A stretch of DNA of 44,008 nt, taken from Bradyrhizobium sp. 1. GTDB lineage: Bacteria > Pseudomonadota > Alphaproteobacteria > Rhizobiales > Xanthobacteraceae. Location of the stretch: positions 1-44,008 of the forward strand of contig NZ_JADPJH010000023.1 in NCBI RefSeq assembly GCF_023073315.1, given 5' to 3'. This document shows positions 1 to 7,893 of the stretch, one piece after another. Position numbers and translations under genes: made by a program. Below the pieces are notes generated by a model that had not been told where the DNA came from, did not search any database, and worked only from the letters and a program-made list of their open reading frames with translations. The first letter of the stretch is position 1, and each line of letters begins with the position of its first letter.

Positions 1-128
1 CGCGCAGCAGACCGCGGGTGCGAGGTCAGCACCCGGCCTTCCCTGCACCCTCTTGGACTTGAGGGTGGAGAGATCAAGCAAAGCTCGGGCGAAACGTGCC
101 GCGAGAATGCAAGGCCATGTCTGCTGTT
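1..128. repeat. 3' part of an interspersed repeat (copy A)
   Basis: This stretch closely matches 27088-27216 in the same orientation. Shared blocks include the run from GCACCCGGCCTTCCCTGC to the CCTCTTGG that follows it, and later AAAGCTCGGGCGAAA and GCCGCGAG. Both copies can form the same two small hairpins: GGGTGC paired with GCACCC, then a CCCTC stem paired with GAGGG. The second stem is shifted and lengthened in the other copy. I recognise the sequence type from Bradyrhizobium intergenic DNA. The upstream part of this copy would lie outside the window. No coding potential is apparent. Confidence 0.75.
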
Positions 129-258
129 TAAAAACGACGCCAGCACGAAAATACCGCTCGACATGAATGCCGCCTGGCGGCCTCCGGTCCTACAGGAACT
201 CTTGCGCATGATCGTGGCTTGAATCCGCGGGCCAGCGTCGCCGCCGATGGCTGGTCTG

Positions 259-303
259 CACGGCCCCGCCTCCAAGCCCCCATACCCCCTGGGCGGGGCC
301 GTG
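259..303 (+). other. strong hairpin in the leader of the DUF2934 gene
   Basis: CACGGCCCCGCC (259-270) pairs perfectly with GGCGGGGCCGTG (292-303) around a 21-nt C-rich loop. It is followed by GCTTTTC, and the ribosome-binding site of the next gene begins 9 nt later. It could be a terminator of an upstream transcript or a leader structure affecting translation of the small genes; the sequence alone does not decide. Confidence 0.55.
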
Positions 304-322
304 GCTTTTCGCAGGAGATGCC

Positions 323-484
323 ATGCCTGAGCCGACTGAGCAGGACATCAGAGAACGCGCGCACGAATTATGGCAGCAAGCCGGCAGGCCCGCAGGCCGG
401 GAGGACGAGTTCTGGCACGCCGCCGAGCAGGAGCTGCGCAACCGGGACAGGTCGAACCCCATGCGGACGCCGGATACGCTGTGA
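323..484 (+). CDS. DUF2934 family small protein
   Basis: A 53-residue protein. It carries the DUF2934 signature: an IRERAHELWQQAGRP segment at about residues 9-23, then an acidic/aromatic EDEFWHAAEQEL helix at about 27-38. DUF2934 proteins are short, soluble and widespread in rhizobia, with no known function. The ATG has an AGGAG ribosome-binding site 6 nt upstream. The stop codon overlaps the GTG of the next small gene in the tetranucleotide GTGA, so the two are probably translated together. A strong hairpin sits just upstream of the ribosome-binding site. The family assignment is from the visible motif; function is unknown. Confidence 0.8.
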   Translation: MPEPTEQDIRERAHELWQQAGRPAGREDEFWHAAEQELRNRDRSNPMRTPDTL

Positions 485-666
485 CCGACAAGGCATGCCC
501 GTTCTGCTTCGGGCTGGGATGGGTCTGCGCGAACCATCCGCTCCGGGCCTGGAGTGAAGAGCTGGGCGGCTGCCGCTGCGGCGAGGGGATGCCCTGCACC
601 TGCAACACGACCGAGGACCCCGAAACGCGGGTCGTGATCGTCGAACCCGATACCACCTGGCACTGA
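481..666 (+). CDS. small Cys-rich hypothetical protein
   Basis: A 61-residue protein starting at a GTG that overlaps the stop codon of the DUF2934 gene (GTGA). It has a CPFCFGLGWVC segment near the N-terminus and a CRCGEGMPCTCN segment in the middle, giving seven cysteines in about 50 residues. This spacing suggests a metal-binding (zinc-ribbon-like) fold, though no named family is certain. Similar short proteins occur in Bradyrhizobium. An ATG at 370 in the same frame would extend the protein with an Arg-rich stretch that overlaps the DUF2934 gene in another frame. I reject that start because the coupled GTG fits better. Confidence 0.65.
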   Translation: MTDKACPFCFGLGWVCANHPLRAWSEELGGCRCGEGMPCTCNTTEDPETRVVIVEPDTTWH

Positions 667-685
667 GGTGACCCGGAACAGAGAA

Positions 686-715
686 AAGCCGCCGGGTTCT
701 TCACTCCAGCGGCTT
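686..715. terminator. possible weak terminator hairpin
   Basis: AAGCCGC (686-692) pairs with GCGGCTT (709-715) around a 16-nt loop, 20 nt after the stop of the small Cys-rich gene. On the minus strand the stem is followed by TTCTCT; on the plus strand there is no U-run. It may end the small-gene transcript. The remaining 667-939 interval shows no credible gene. Confidence 0.35.
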
Positions 716-939
716 CAAAGGTCCGTAGCTGTTGATCGTCTACCCAGCCTCATGCGTACCGCCGTTACCTTGTTTGCGGCCATGCGCGTACTTTCTAGGC
801 GAAGCCGCCCGATTCCGCTGTGACCTGAACCACACACCGCGAAGACGAGCTTGCGAATCCCACAGAAGAGTCGGCCTGGCGCGAAACTGTTTTAGGAACC
901 GCCGCATGCCGCTGCGGTTGCCGGTCGAAGGAGCGGCCC

Positions 940-1206
940 ATGCGAAGCCTCAGTGTTGGTCAGGCGATTCTCATCGTTGCGTTGTGCGCGATGCTCGCCC
1001 TCGCGGTGGTCGGCATCGTCTGGGCCTGGAATGCGAGCAACGGCGTGGATGACGTCGCCATGGACGAGAACGGCTGGATCGCACTCGGCCTCGGATCGTT
1101 CTTCTCGCTCGTGATCGGCTGCGGATTGATGGCCCTGATGTTCTTCAGCAGCCGTCGCGGCTACGACGAGGCCGCCGATCCGTTTCGAAAAAAGGAGCCC
1201 AGATAG
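940..1206 (+). CDS. small two-helix membrane protein
   Basis: An 88-residue protein with two clear hydrophobic helices at about residues 7-30 and 46-69. A short acidic loop (GVDDVAMDENGW) joins them, and the tail is charged (RRGYDEAADPFRKKEPR). A GAAGGAG ribosome-binding site precedes the ATG. The next gene starts 3 nt after the stop, so the two probably form a transcription unit. I do not recognise the family; the topology suggests an inner-membrane protein with both termini on the same side. Confidence 0.65.
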   Translation: MRSLSVGQAILIVALCAMLALAVVGIVWAWNASNGVDDVAMDENGWIALGLGSFFSLVIGCGLMALMFFSSRRGYDEAADPFRKKEPR

Positions 1207-1209
1207 GCC

Positions 1210-1491
1210 ATGAAGTTCATCGCGATGTTTCTGAGCCTGATGTTCGGCAGCCTGCCGTTTGCCCTCGCGCAGAGCAATTCGGGCGGGTCGGCGGCGGGAC
1301 AGACGACCACCAACTCCTCGAGCGTGCAGGGCACCGCTGGCACCAACGTCAGCGGCACGGTCAACACCAACCAGGGCAACAGCTACGGCAACAATGCCGC
1401 CGGCGGGGTCAGTCCCGGCAGGGATCGGACGGGCCAGCCCGCGACGGGCAACCAGACGTCCGGCTCCTCAGCGCAGGGCAGCGGCAAGTAG
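1210..1491 (+). CDS. secreted Asn/Gly/Ser/Thr-rich small protein
   Basis: A 93-residue protein with a signal peptide of about 20 residues ending in ALA and followed by QSNSGG. The mature part is low-complexity: rich in Asn, Gly, Ser, Thr and Gln, with no cysteine and almost no hydrophobic residue, so it is probably disordered in the periplasm or outside the cell. An AAGGAG lies about 11 nt upstream of the ATG, inside the end of the preceding membrane-protein gene. The two genes are separated by 3 nt. No family is recognised. The clean signal peptide and ribosome-binding site argue for a real gene. Confidence 0.6.
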   Translation: MKFIAMFLSLMFGSLPFALAQSNSGGSAAGQTTTNSSSVQGTAGTNVSGTVNTNQGNSYGNNAAGGVSPGRDRTGQPATGNQTSGSSAQGSGK

Positions 1492-1574
1492 CCCGAAGCG
1501 GCAAGCCGGATGAGCGCAAGCCGGATGCGCCAACGGGAGCGCGGGGGCGCCGTCCGCTCAGGCCCGTCCTGGCC

Positions 1575-3362
1575 TCAGCTGCGATACCAGCTTCCCAGAT
1601 TCCAGGTCGTGACGTCCCACCCCGAGATGTCCGCCATCAGGCTGTTGACGTTGGCGCCGACGACGTTGCGCGAGACGAGCGGCACCAACACGTTGGCCTC
1701 GCAGAAGGCCTCGTTGACCTTGATCAGCAGCGCGGCGCGCTTGACCGGATCGAGCTCCTTCTGCGCATCCTTGTAGGCCTTGTCCGCTTCAGGGTCGGAC
1801 CAGCGCGACACGTTGCGGCCGAGCCATTTGTTGTCCTTGGTCGAGATTTCCCAGGAGACGCACTGGTTCAGGAACCGCTCCGGATCGGGCTGCGGCTGCG
1901 TCGTGTTGTACATCTCCATGTCGCAATAGAGTTTCGAGTAGGTGTCGGGGTTGCCGACATCCGACGAGAAGAACACCGATGCGGTGACCGATTTGAGCTC
2001 GATGTCGATGCCGGCCTTCTGGCAGGCCTGCTTGATGATGGCTTGCGTTTTCTGGCGCGGGGCGTTGATCGAGGTCTGGAAGACGTATTTGAGCTGTTTG
2101 CCGTCCTTGGCGCGGATGCCATCCGCGCCCTTCTTCCAGCCGGCCTCGTCCAGAATTTTGTTCGCCTTGTCGATATCGAACTCGTATTTCAGCTTGCCCG
2201 ACTTGAACTGCGAGGGCTGGTTGACGAAGCTCGCGGTCGCGATGCCGCCGCGACCATAGATGAATTTCTGGATCGCCTCGCGGTCGATCAGCAGGTTGAA
2301 GGCCCGGCGCACGGCCGGATCGGACAGCGACGGGTGTTTTGTCTTGACGCTGGAGCGTTCGCCGTCGACCTCGGTCCACGGGTCCGTCGTGTTGAGGATG
2401 ATGAATTCGACGCCGCCGGAGGTCGTGAATTCCACCTTGCCTTTCCCGCTCGCCTCCATGCGCTTGAGGACCTCGTCTTCCACCAGCAGGTTCCAGGCAT
2501 AATCGTATTCGCCGGTCTGCAGCACCGCGCGCGCCGCGGAGACGGCGTCGCCGCCGCCCTTGAGCTCGAGCGTGTCGAAATGCGGCTGGCTCTTGACGTG
2601 ATAGTCCGGATTGCGCTCGGCCGTGAGCAGGTCGCCCGGCTTGAACTCGACGAATTTGTACGGGCCCGTGCCGACGGGCTTCAGATTGCCTGGTGCGTCG
2701 CGCGACTTCGCGCCGGCATAGTCGCCGAAATGATGCTTGGGCAGGATCTGGCCGACCGAGCCGACGAAGGGGTCGGCCCAGAACGGCGTCGGAGCCTTGA
2801 AGATCACCTTGACGGTGTAATCGTCGATCTTCTCGACCTTGATATTCTGGTAGGACCCCGTGGTGTAGGCGGCGGTCGCGAGATCGGCGGCGTAGGCCCA
2901 GGTAAAGACGACGTCGTCGGCGGTGAAGGGCTTGCCGTCATGCCACTTCACGCCTTGCTTCAGTTTCCAGGTCACGGTCGTGCCGTCTGCCGAGAGGCCG
3001 CCGTTCGCCTTGGTCGGGACCTCGGCGGCAAGGCACGGGATGAGGTTGCCTTCCTTGTCCCAGCCGGCGAGCGGCTCGAAGAAGATGCGCGAGGCGACCT
3101 GGTCCTTGGTGCCGAGCGCGAAATGCGGATTGAGCAGGGTCGGGGCCTGCCAGATCAGGATTTTCAGCGGGCCGCCGCCGCCGGCCTTGGTCGGCTTGTA
3201 GGGAAGCGTGGCATCCGCCATCGCCACGTCGTTCCAGAGCAGGATCTGGCTCGCGACGGGCGCTGCGATCCCGACCGCAGCCATGGTCTGGATGAACGAG
3301 CGCCGCGACAGCGTGCCCTGCTTCACGTCCGCGATGCGCTGAAGGATTTCGTTTTCGTTCAT
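1575..3362 (-). CDS. ABC transporter substrate-binding protein, family 5 (peptide/nickel type)
   Basis: A 595-residue periplasmic binding protein of the SBP_bac_5 (DppA/OppA) type. The N-terminal region contains a Tat-like SRRSFIQTM motif followed by a hydrophobic segment (AAVGIAAPVASQILLW), so export by Tat is likely. Typical family features follow: KWHDGKPFTADDVVFTW near residue 145, and VRRAFNLLIDREAIQKFIYG in the second half. I chose the ATG at 3362 because GAGGTG lies about 6 nt upstream of it. A GTG at 3371 in the same frame overlaps that ribosome-binding site. No permease or ATPase gene is adjacent, so this is an orphan binding protein. The ligand cannot be read from sequence; short peptides or similar cations are typical. 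Confidence 0.88.
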   Translation of the reverse strand: MNENEILQRIADVKQGTLSRRSFIQTMAAVGIAAPVASQILLWNDVAMADATLPYKPTKAGGGGPLKILIWQAPTLLNPHFALGTKDQVASRIFFEPLAGWDKEGNLIPCLAAEVPTKANGGLSADGTTVTWKLKQGVKWHDGKPFTADDVVFTWAYAADLATAAYTTGSYQNIKVEKIDDYTVKVIFKAPTPFWADPFVGSVGQILPKHHFGDYAGAKSRDAPGNLKPVGTGPYKFVEFKPGDLLTAERNPDYHVKSQPHFDTLELKGGGDAVSAARAVLQTGEYDYAWNLLVEDEVLKRMEASGKGKVEFTTSGGVEFIILNTTDPWTEVDGERSSVKTKHPSLSDPAVRRAFNLLIDREAIQKFIYGRGGIATASFVNQPSQFKSGKLKYEFDIDKANKILDEAGWKKGADGIRAKDGKQLKYVFQTSINAPRQKTQAIIKQACQKAGIDIELKSVTASVFFSSDVGNPDTYSKLYCDMEMYNTTQPQPDPERFLNQCVSWEISTKDNKWLGRNVSRWSDPEADKAYKDAQKELDPVKRAALLIKVNEAFCEANVLVPLVSRNVVGANVNSLMADISGWDVTTWNLGSWYRS

Positions 3363-3371
3363 CGGATGCAC

Positions 3372-4191
3372 CTCGAAGACAAGTCGTCACCGGCTACCCA
3401 TCATGTTTCATCGCGGGCCAGGCAGCAATGCCGACATTGCCGGGATGCCCTGCGGCGAAATGTGCGAATCCGCGCAAGGGCGAGGACCCGCGCCGTTGAT
3501 TGCTGCGATCAACGGGCTGCAATCGCAGATCTCGTCGCATCCATCGTCGATCCGCCAAGCCACCGCCGCGCATGCGCTGGTGAGCGATCGGTCCTTTCGG
3601 CGACAGCATCAGGCTCGACAAGGCGTGTCGCGACGACGCTGTGCGCTGTTGACTGCGATCCTCGATGGACACGATCAAGCAGGCGGACGAGCGCATCGCG
3701 CGCGTGCAGAGCGCTGTACTGAACGCGAGGGTTGTTCGTGGGATATACGGTGTCAGATCGTTTCGGATTTGCGCTCGGAATCGGTGGACTCGGTGCTGGC
3801 TTGTTCTTTGGGCAGCGTGCTCATGAATCAACCGCTTCGCGTTGGAGCGCCCGGTGTCCTGATACGCCAGATGCAGCGGAATGAGTGCTCCAGCGCGCGG
3901 CCAAATCAATTTGTGGTGTGCGCAGATCGCTGTCGCGCCTTCTCACGAAACATCGTTCTGTTTTTTCGATTGTCGCGGCGGAAGATTTCGAGAGCGAGAG
4001 CAAAACAAGGTGTCGACATGACTTGGTGCGTCATCTTGTAGCACTCTTCGCGCGCAGCGCATGCCGTCCTGCGTGAGCCGACGGGATGTGGCATCGGAAT
4101 TGCTCTGATGATACTGCAAGAGTACACCAGTCGACGACGCGAATCCGGCGAGCCCGAGTAGCCGCTAACAGCGCCGCTTGGGAGACGAGAG
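3372..4191. other. gene-free interval (820 nt)
   Basis: No convincing gene is seen on either strand. Open frames exist but are Arg/Ser/Ala-rich, lack family features and overlap on opposite strands. The interval should hold the promoters of the flanking solute-binding-protein and hydrolase-like genes. A short hairpin, CCGTTGAT (3493-3500) with ATCAACGG (3508-3515), lies in it. From about 3740 the base composition is less GC-rich than in coding regions. Confidence 0.6.
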
Positions 4192-5274
4192 ATGGACGGG
4201 GATCATCTGCCCCACAGCTTCTGTGACGGCGCCTCTGGCAGCCTGGCACACCTTCGCGAACGAGCCTCCGCATTTTTTGAAAGGCTGCCGGTCGCCGAAC
4301 TCGCGCGTGAGGCGCAGAGGCAAAGATGGGTGTCGGATTGGGCGAGAATAGGTGACGACTACCTCGTGCTCGCCGAATCCGCGGGCGAGGCTGGTCCGTC
4401 TCGATTTGTAAGCGAATCCTATCTGTGTGCGATGACGGCGCTCGAAGTCGCAAGAAGTCTGTCCTGCTCCGAAGAGGCTGCAGGCATCGTTCTCGCGGAT
4501 AAGATCGGCCTTAGCCTTGGCAAGCTCGGAGATCGCTGGGCCAAGCGGATTGAGCGCGTGGAAATCGACTATCTTGATCAAGGGATGCTCGAGGGCTTCT
4601 TTGTCTCGGCGGCTTGCAATGGTGCTTCCGCACCCGCGGTCATCTGTGTCGGCGACGAGGAAGCCGATCTGAGCGCGATGTTGGCGCGGTTGCTTCCGGC
4701 CTTGCCTGGCCGAGGAGTGTCGCTCCTGATCGTCGACGGCCGCAATGCATCCGTTTCTCGCTCACCCAGGCCCGAGTATGCTCTTGGTTGCTGGCTCGAC
4801 TATCTGGACGGTCGCCCGGACGTCGATTCAAATCGTATCGGTGTTTATGGCGAAGGGGCGGGCGCCAGCCACGCTTCACGCCTCGCCTGTTCGGATCGCA
4901 GGATCGCCGCTGCGGTATGTGACGGTGGTTTTTGGGCCTCGCATCGGCTTCGCGCGTCAGTTCGCTGGATAACCGGTGTCTGGCATGAGGTCGGTGGCGG
5001 CGGCCCGACGCGGTCGCTGCCGACGGCGCGTCGCGTGCCCTGCCCGATTCTCGTGGCGGTCGGGCGTCGCTCGATGGTGCGGGAAGAGGACGCGCTCGAA
5101 CTGCAAGCCGCCTACCGCCAGTCCGGGGCGCATTGTTCGGTCGTCATCCCGAACGCGATCCGGAGCCCTTTGGGAGAGGTCGAAAATTTCGTTGCCGTGG
5201 ACGATTTCGTTTTCGATTGGTTCGACGACAAGTTCGGGCCTGCCCGTCAGCTCGATCCTCTTGCCTATCTCTAG
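4192..5274 (+). CDS. alpha/beta-hydrolase-like protein lacking the catalytic serine
   Basis: A 360-residue protein. A helical N-terminal part (about 1-130) precedes an alpha/beta-hydrolase core, resembling FrsA-like or pseudooxynicotine-hydrolase-like esterases. The strand before the nucleophile elbow is visible (NRIGVY), but the elbow reads G220-E-G-A-G224 where active members have G-x-S-x-G, so the nucleophile position is Gly222. The segment where the catalytic acid is expected (VAVGRRSMV) has no Asp. The C-terminal NAIRSPLGEVENF segment has no His. It is probably a non-catalytic homologue with a binding or regulatory role. It converges on a MarR gene 25 nt away. A GAGACGAGAG stretch precedes the ATG. 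Confidence 0.72.
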   Translation: MDGDHLPHSFCDGASGSLAHLRERASAFFERLPVAELAREAQRQRWVSDWARIGDDYLVLAESAGEAGPSRFVSESYLCAMTALEVARSLSCSEEAAGIVLADKIGLSLGKLGDRWAKRIERVEIDYLDQGMLEGFFVSAACNGASAPAVICVGDEEADLSAMLARLLPALPGRGVSLLIVDGRNASVSRSPRPEYALGCWLDYLDGRPDVDSNRIGVYGEGAGASHASRLACSDRRIAAAVCDGGFWASHRLRASVRWITGVWHEVGGGGPTRSLPTARRVPCPILVAVGRRSMVREEDALELQAAYRQSGAHCSVVIPNAIRSPLGEVENFVAVDDFVFDWFDDKFGPARQLDPLAYL

Positions 5275-5299
5275 CCGCGAGCGTTCTCGGCGGTTCGAG

Positions 5300-5779
5300 C
5301 TACGAGATGTCGATGGCCAGCAATCGTGCTGCCAGTCGGGCGTTCTTGGCGATCGTTGCAAGCGCGGCGTTCAGGGTCGCCAAGGTCTTCTCGTCGAGGT
5401 CGTTGAACATGGTCGAGTTCAGGGCGAGCTTTCGCTTGGAGAGCTTCTCGATGTCCGCCGTCGCCTTTGGCGTCAGCGACATCAGGACGAAGCGTGCGTC
5501 GTCCGCGCCCGGACGCCGCGACAGGAAGCCGCTCTTTTCGAGAGTCTTGGTCTGGTTGGTCACAAAGGCCGGGTGAACGCGCAGCTTGTTCGCAATGTCG
5601 ATTCCAGCGACACCCTGTCCCTCGTCCAGTTCAGTGATGGCCATCAAGATCAACCACTGCGGCTCGGTAATGCCCAGCAGTCTGGCCCAACTGGTATGGA
5701 TATCTTCCAGTTGAGAGTTGATCTCGACGACGTTCCAGATGAAGTCCGTAATTGCCCTGTCGAGTTTCTTCTCGATCAT
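5300..5779 (-). CDS. MarR family transcriptional regulator
   Basis: A 159-residue winged-helix regulator. The MarR core is visible: a dimerisation helix, then ITEPQWLILMAITEL and a recognition helix around HPAFVTNQTKTLEKSGF, then the wing (RRPGADDARFVLMSLT) at about residues 85-105, and C-terminal dimerisation helices. A GGGGGAAAG ribosome-binding site lies upstream of the ATG. The gene converges with the hydrolase-like gene and is divergent from the porin. A direct repeat at 5795-5815 just upstream of its start is a candidate autoregulatory site. The effector is unknown. Confidence 0.9.
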   Translation of the reverse strand: MIEKKLDRAITDFIWNVVEINSQLEDIHTSWARLLGITEPQWLILMAITELDEGQGVAGIDIANKLRVHPAFVTNQTKTLEKSGFLSRRPGADDARFVLMSLTPKATADIEKLSKRKLALNSTMFNDLDEKTLATLNAALATIAKNARLAARLLAIDIS

Positions 5780-5794
5780 GTGGCTTTCCCCCCT

Positions 5795-5815
5795 TGTCTT
5801 ATAACTGTCTTGTAA
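5795..5815. promoter_or_regulatory. direct repeat upstream of the marR-type gene
   Basis: TGTCTTATAA (5795-5804) and TGTCTTGTAA (5806-5815) repeat with an 11-bp period, about one helical turn. They lie 16-36 bp upstream of the MarR start codon. The position fits a self-repression site overlapping the promoter, but no regulator is proven. Confidence 0.35.
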
Positions 5816-5991
5816 TGGGATATTGGGGAGGCGTCTCCAACATCGCGCACCGACGATAGTCTAGACACCAAAAGGTTGGAATCGTCTGGCCATTAAATGC
5901 TTGCAAAAAACAATTAAGTAAATTACGCCTCATCATACTCAATCTTGCTGCTCTTGACCTTGTCGACGGACAGCGATGCGAGACCTCCAAG

Positions 5992-6028
5992 AAAGCCCTC
6001 GGGATGCCCCCTGAGGGCTTTTTCTTTT
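5992..6028 (+). terminator. Rho-independent terminator of an unassigned upstream transcript
   Basis: AAAGCCCTC (5992-6000) pairs with GAGGGCTTT (6013-6021) around a 12-nt loop, followed by TTCTTTT. It points right, yet no rightward gene lies between the MarR start (5779) and the porin. It may therefore end a small RNA beginning somewhere in 5820-5960, or act on the minus strand, where the flanking AAGAAAG also gives a U-rich tail (CTTTCTT). No clear promoter was found for the presumed RNA. Confidence 0.7.
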
Positions 6029-6118
6029 GAAATACAGGAGTTTGCGGCTGCCTCGCCGGCTTCCTGTTGCTCGCAAGCAACATCGCCCCTCGAACTTGCG
6101 ATTCATCAAATCAATAAA

Positions 6119-6147
6119 TTGAGGCAGTTGTTTTTATAAACTATATG
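6119..6147 (+). promoter_or_regulatory. sigma-70-type promoter of the porin gene
   Basis: TTGAGG (6119-6124) and TATATG (6142-6147) are separated by exactly 17 bp of AT-rich DNA. Transcription should start near 6154, giving a leader of about 136 nt. The leader contains GC-rich segments able to pair (for example around 6239-6275) and ends in a GGAGG ribosome-binding site 7 nt before the ATG. This fits a highly expressed outer-membrane porin. Confidence 0.65.
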
Positions 6148-6289
6148 TGAAGCCACGACGGAGGGGGGGCACCTCGCTGTCGTTTCAGTCCGGACCCTCA
6201 GTGCGGATCTGAATTGAACGGAAATTAAAGAGGGTAGAGCGGCCTCCGTCCAGGAGCCGGGCCCCCTGAACCGACCTGGAGGTTTACTA

Positions 6290-7870
6290 ATGAAGTTTAC
6301 GAAGACGCTTCTTCTCGGCACGGCTGCCGGCCTGATGGCCGCCTCCGGTGCGTTCGCCGCCGATCTTCCCGTGAAGGCCAAGGCGGTCGAGTACGTGAAG
6401 ATCTGCTCGCTGTACGGCGCCGGCTTCTACTACATCCCGGGCACCGACACCTGCATCAAGCTCGGTGGCTACGTGCGCGCCGATTTGAACCTCGGTACCA
6501 ATTCGGACTTCAATCCGAACCAGAGCGGTACTGCCGGTGCACGCAACCGCATGATGAACTACTACACGATGCGCGCTCGTGAAGACCTCAACATCGACAC
6601 CCGCACCGCGACCGAGTACGGCGTGGTCCGCACCTTCTTCGAAGGCGTGTTCACCTGGACGAGCGGCAACTATACCCCGACCGGTTCGGGAACGGGCGCA
6701 ACCCAGTACAGCGGTACGCTCGGTCTCAACGCAGCGGGCACCGGCCTCGTCGGTTCGGGCAGCGGCAACGTCAACAGCACCGACGGCAACACCTCGGGTG
6801 GTGCGCTCGGCGTGTACTACGCCTTCATCCAGTTCGCTGGCTTCACGATGGGTAAGGCCGTGTCGCAGTTCGACGCGCCCTGGACCAACTATCCCGGCAA
6901 CATCACCGACAACCTCGTCGGCGGCAGCGGCACGGTCACCGGTGTCAACCAGTTCACCTACACCGCTGACTTTGGTCAGGGCGTGACGGCGTCGTTCTCG
7001 GCTGAAGATACGACCCAGTACTATCAGGCCGGCAACCTCAACATGACCGGCGCGACCGCGGGTGGCATGCTCGGTGGTTCGTACGGCACCAACGCCATCG
7101 GCGGGTCGCGTTCGCCGAACCTCGTCGCTCAGGTGCGTGTCGACCAGGCCTGGGGCCTCTTCCAGGCGTCGGTGGCTGCGCATGACAACCACGTCGGTTA
7201 CTACGGTGCGACCGAGACCACCGGCCACCCCGACGACAAGTGGGGTTGGGCCGTGCAGCTCGCTCTGTCGATCAAGAACATCCCGACCGGCGCGGGTGAC
7301 ACGATCAACATCCAGGGCGTCTACACCGATGGCGCGACCCGCTACAACTTCCAGAACCTGTCGGGCAGCAGCTACTCGCTGTTCGGTAACTCGAGTTCTG
7401 CTGGTGCCTACGGCAGCGTCGGCTTCGCCAATGCTCCTGACACGGTGTTCGTGACCGGCAGCTCGCAGGAAACCGTCAAGACCTGGGGCTTCCGCGGCGC
7501 TTACACCCATAACTGGGATGCCTACTGGAACTCGGCGCTCTACGGTGCCTACGCTCAGGCTCAGTTCGGTACGCTGGCCAAGACCACCCTCTGCGGCGCT
7601 GGCGGTGCTGGCGGCGTGTTCGGCGGCCTGGCTGGTGTCACCGGCTGTAACCCGGACTTCGCGATCGGCCAGATGGGTATCGTCACTCGCTGGACCCCCG
7701 TCAAGAACCTGACCTTCTCGGCCGACCTCTCCTGGACGCACCTCGACCAGAAGTATTCCGGCACGGTTGGCATCGCTCCGGCCGTCACGACCGCCAAGCC
7801 GGCCGCGACCTACGAGCTGAAGGATCAGGACTCGATCGCCATGATCCTCCGCGCTCAGCGCAACTGGTAA
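6290..7870 (+). CDS. outer-membrane porin (Porin_2 / Omp2b family)
   Basis: A 526-residue trimeric beta-barrel porin for passive diffusion of small hydrophilic solutes. It has a signal peptide ending SGAFA before ADLPVKAKAVEYVK. The family's conserved start of the mature protein is present: a CSLYGAGFYYIPGTDTCIK segment with a probable disulfide-forming Cys pair, then LGGYVRADL. The rest shows alternating amphipathic strands with aromatic girdles and long Gly/Ser/Thr/Asn loops. It ends in an aromatic residue (QRNW), as expected for Bam-dependent insertion. It is longer than Brucella Omp2b because of long loops near residues 125-170 and 350-385. It has its own promoter and terminator and is monocistronic. 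Confidence 0.93.
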   Translation: MKFTKTLLLGTAAGLMAASGAFAADLPVKAKAVEYVKICSLYGAGFYYIPGTDTCIKLGGYVRADLNLGTNSDFNPNQSGTAGARNRMMNYYTMRAREDLNIDTRTATEYGVVRTFFEGVFTWTSGNYTPTGSGTGATQYSGTLGLNAAGTGLVGSGSGNVNSTDGNTSGGALGVYYAFIQFAGFTMGKAVSQFDAPWTNYPGNITDNLVGGSGTVTGVNQFTYTADFGQGVTASFSAEDTTQYYQAGNLNMTGATAGGMLGGSYGTNAIGGSRSPNLVAQVRVDQAWGLFQASVAAHDNHVGYYGATETTGHPDDKWGWAVQLALSIKNIPTGAGDTINIQGVYTDGATRYNFQNLSGSSYSLFGNSSSAGAYGSVGFANAPDTVFVTGSSQETVKTWGFRGAYTHNWDAYWNSALYGAYAQAQFGTLAKTTLCGAGGAGGVFGGLAGVTGCNPDFAIGQMGIVTRWTPVKNLTFSADLSWTHLDQKYSGTVGIAPAVTTAKPAATYELKDQDSIAMILRAQRNW

Positions 7871-7893
7871 GATCGGTCTAACGACCTGACTTT

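Noticed and set aside
1491..1530. Short direct repeat of GCAAGCCGGATG
   Set aside because: Two copies of 12 bp in GC-rich DNA between genes; too short to interpret.
2043..3722. 559-codon frame opposite the family-5 binding protein
   Set aside because: It mirrors the codon pattern of a well-supported gene on the other strand and encodes a Arg/Asp/Gly-rich sequence with no family features.
3403..4041. 212-codon rightward open frame between the binding protein and the hydrolase-like gene
   Set aside because: Composition is Arg/Ser/Cys-rich without family features, no ribosome-binding site fits, and an equally long frame lies on the opposite strand.
6287..7741. 484-codon frame opposite the porin
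   Set aside because: It is a high-GC shadow of the porin gene; promoter, terminator and family motifs all support the other strand.
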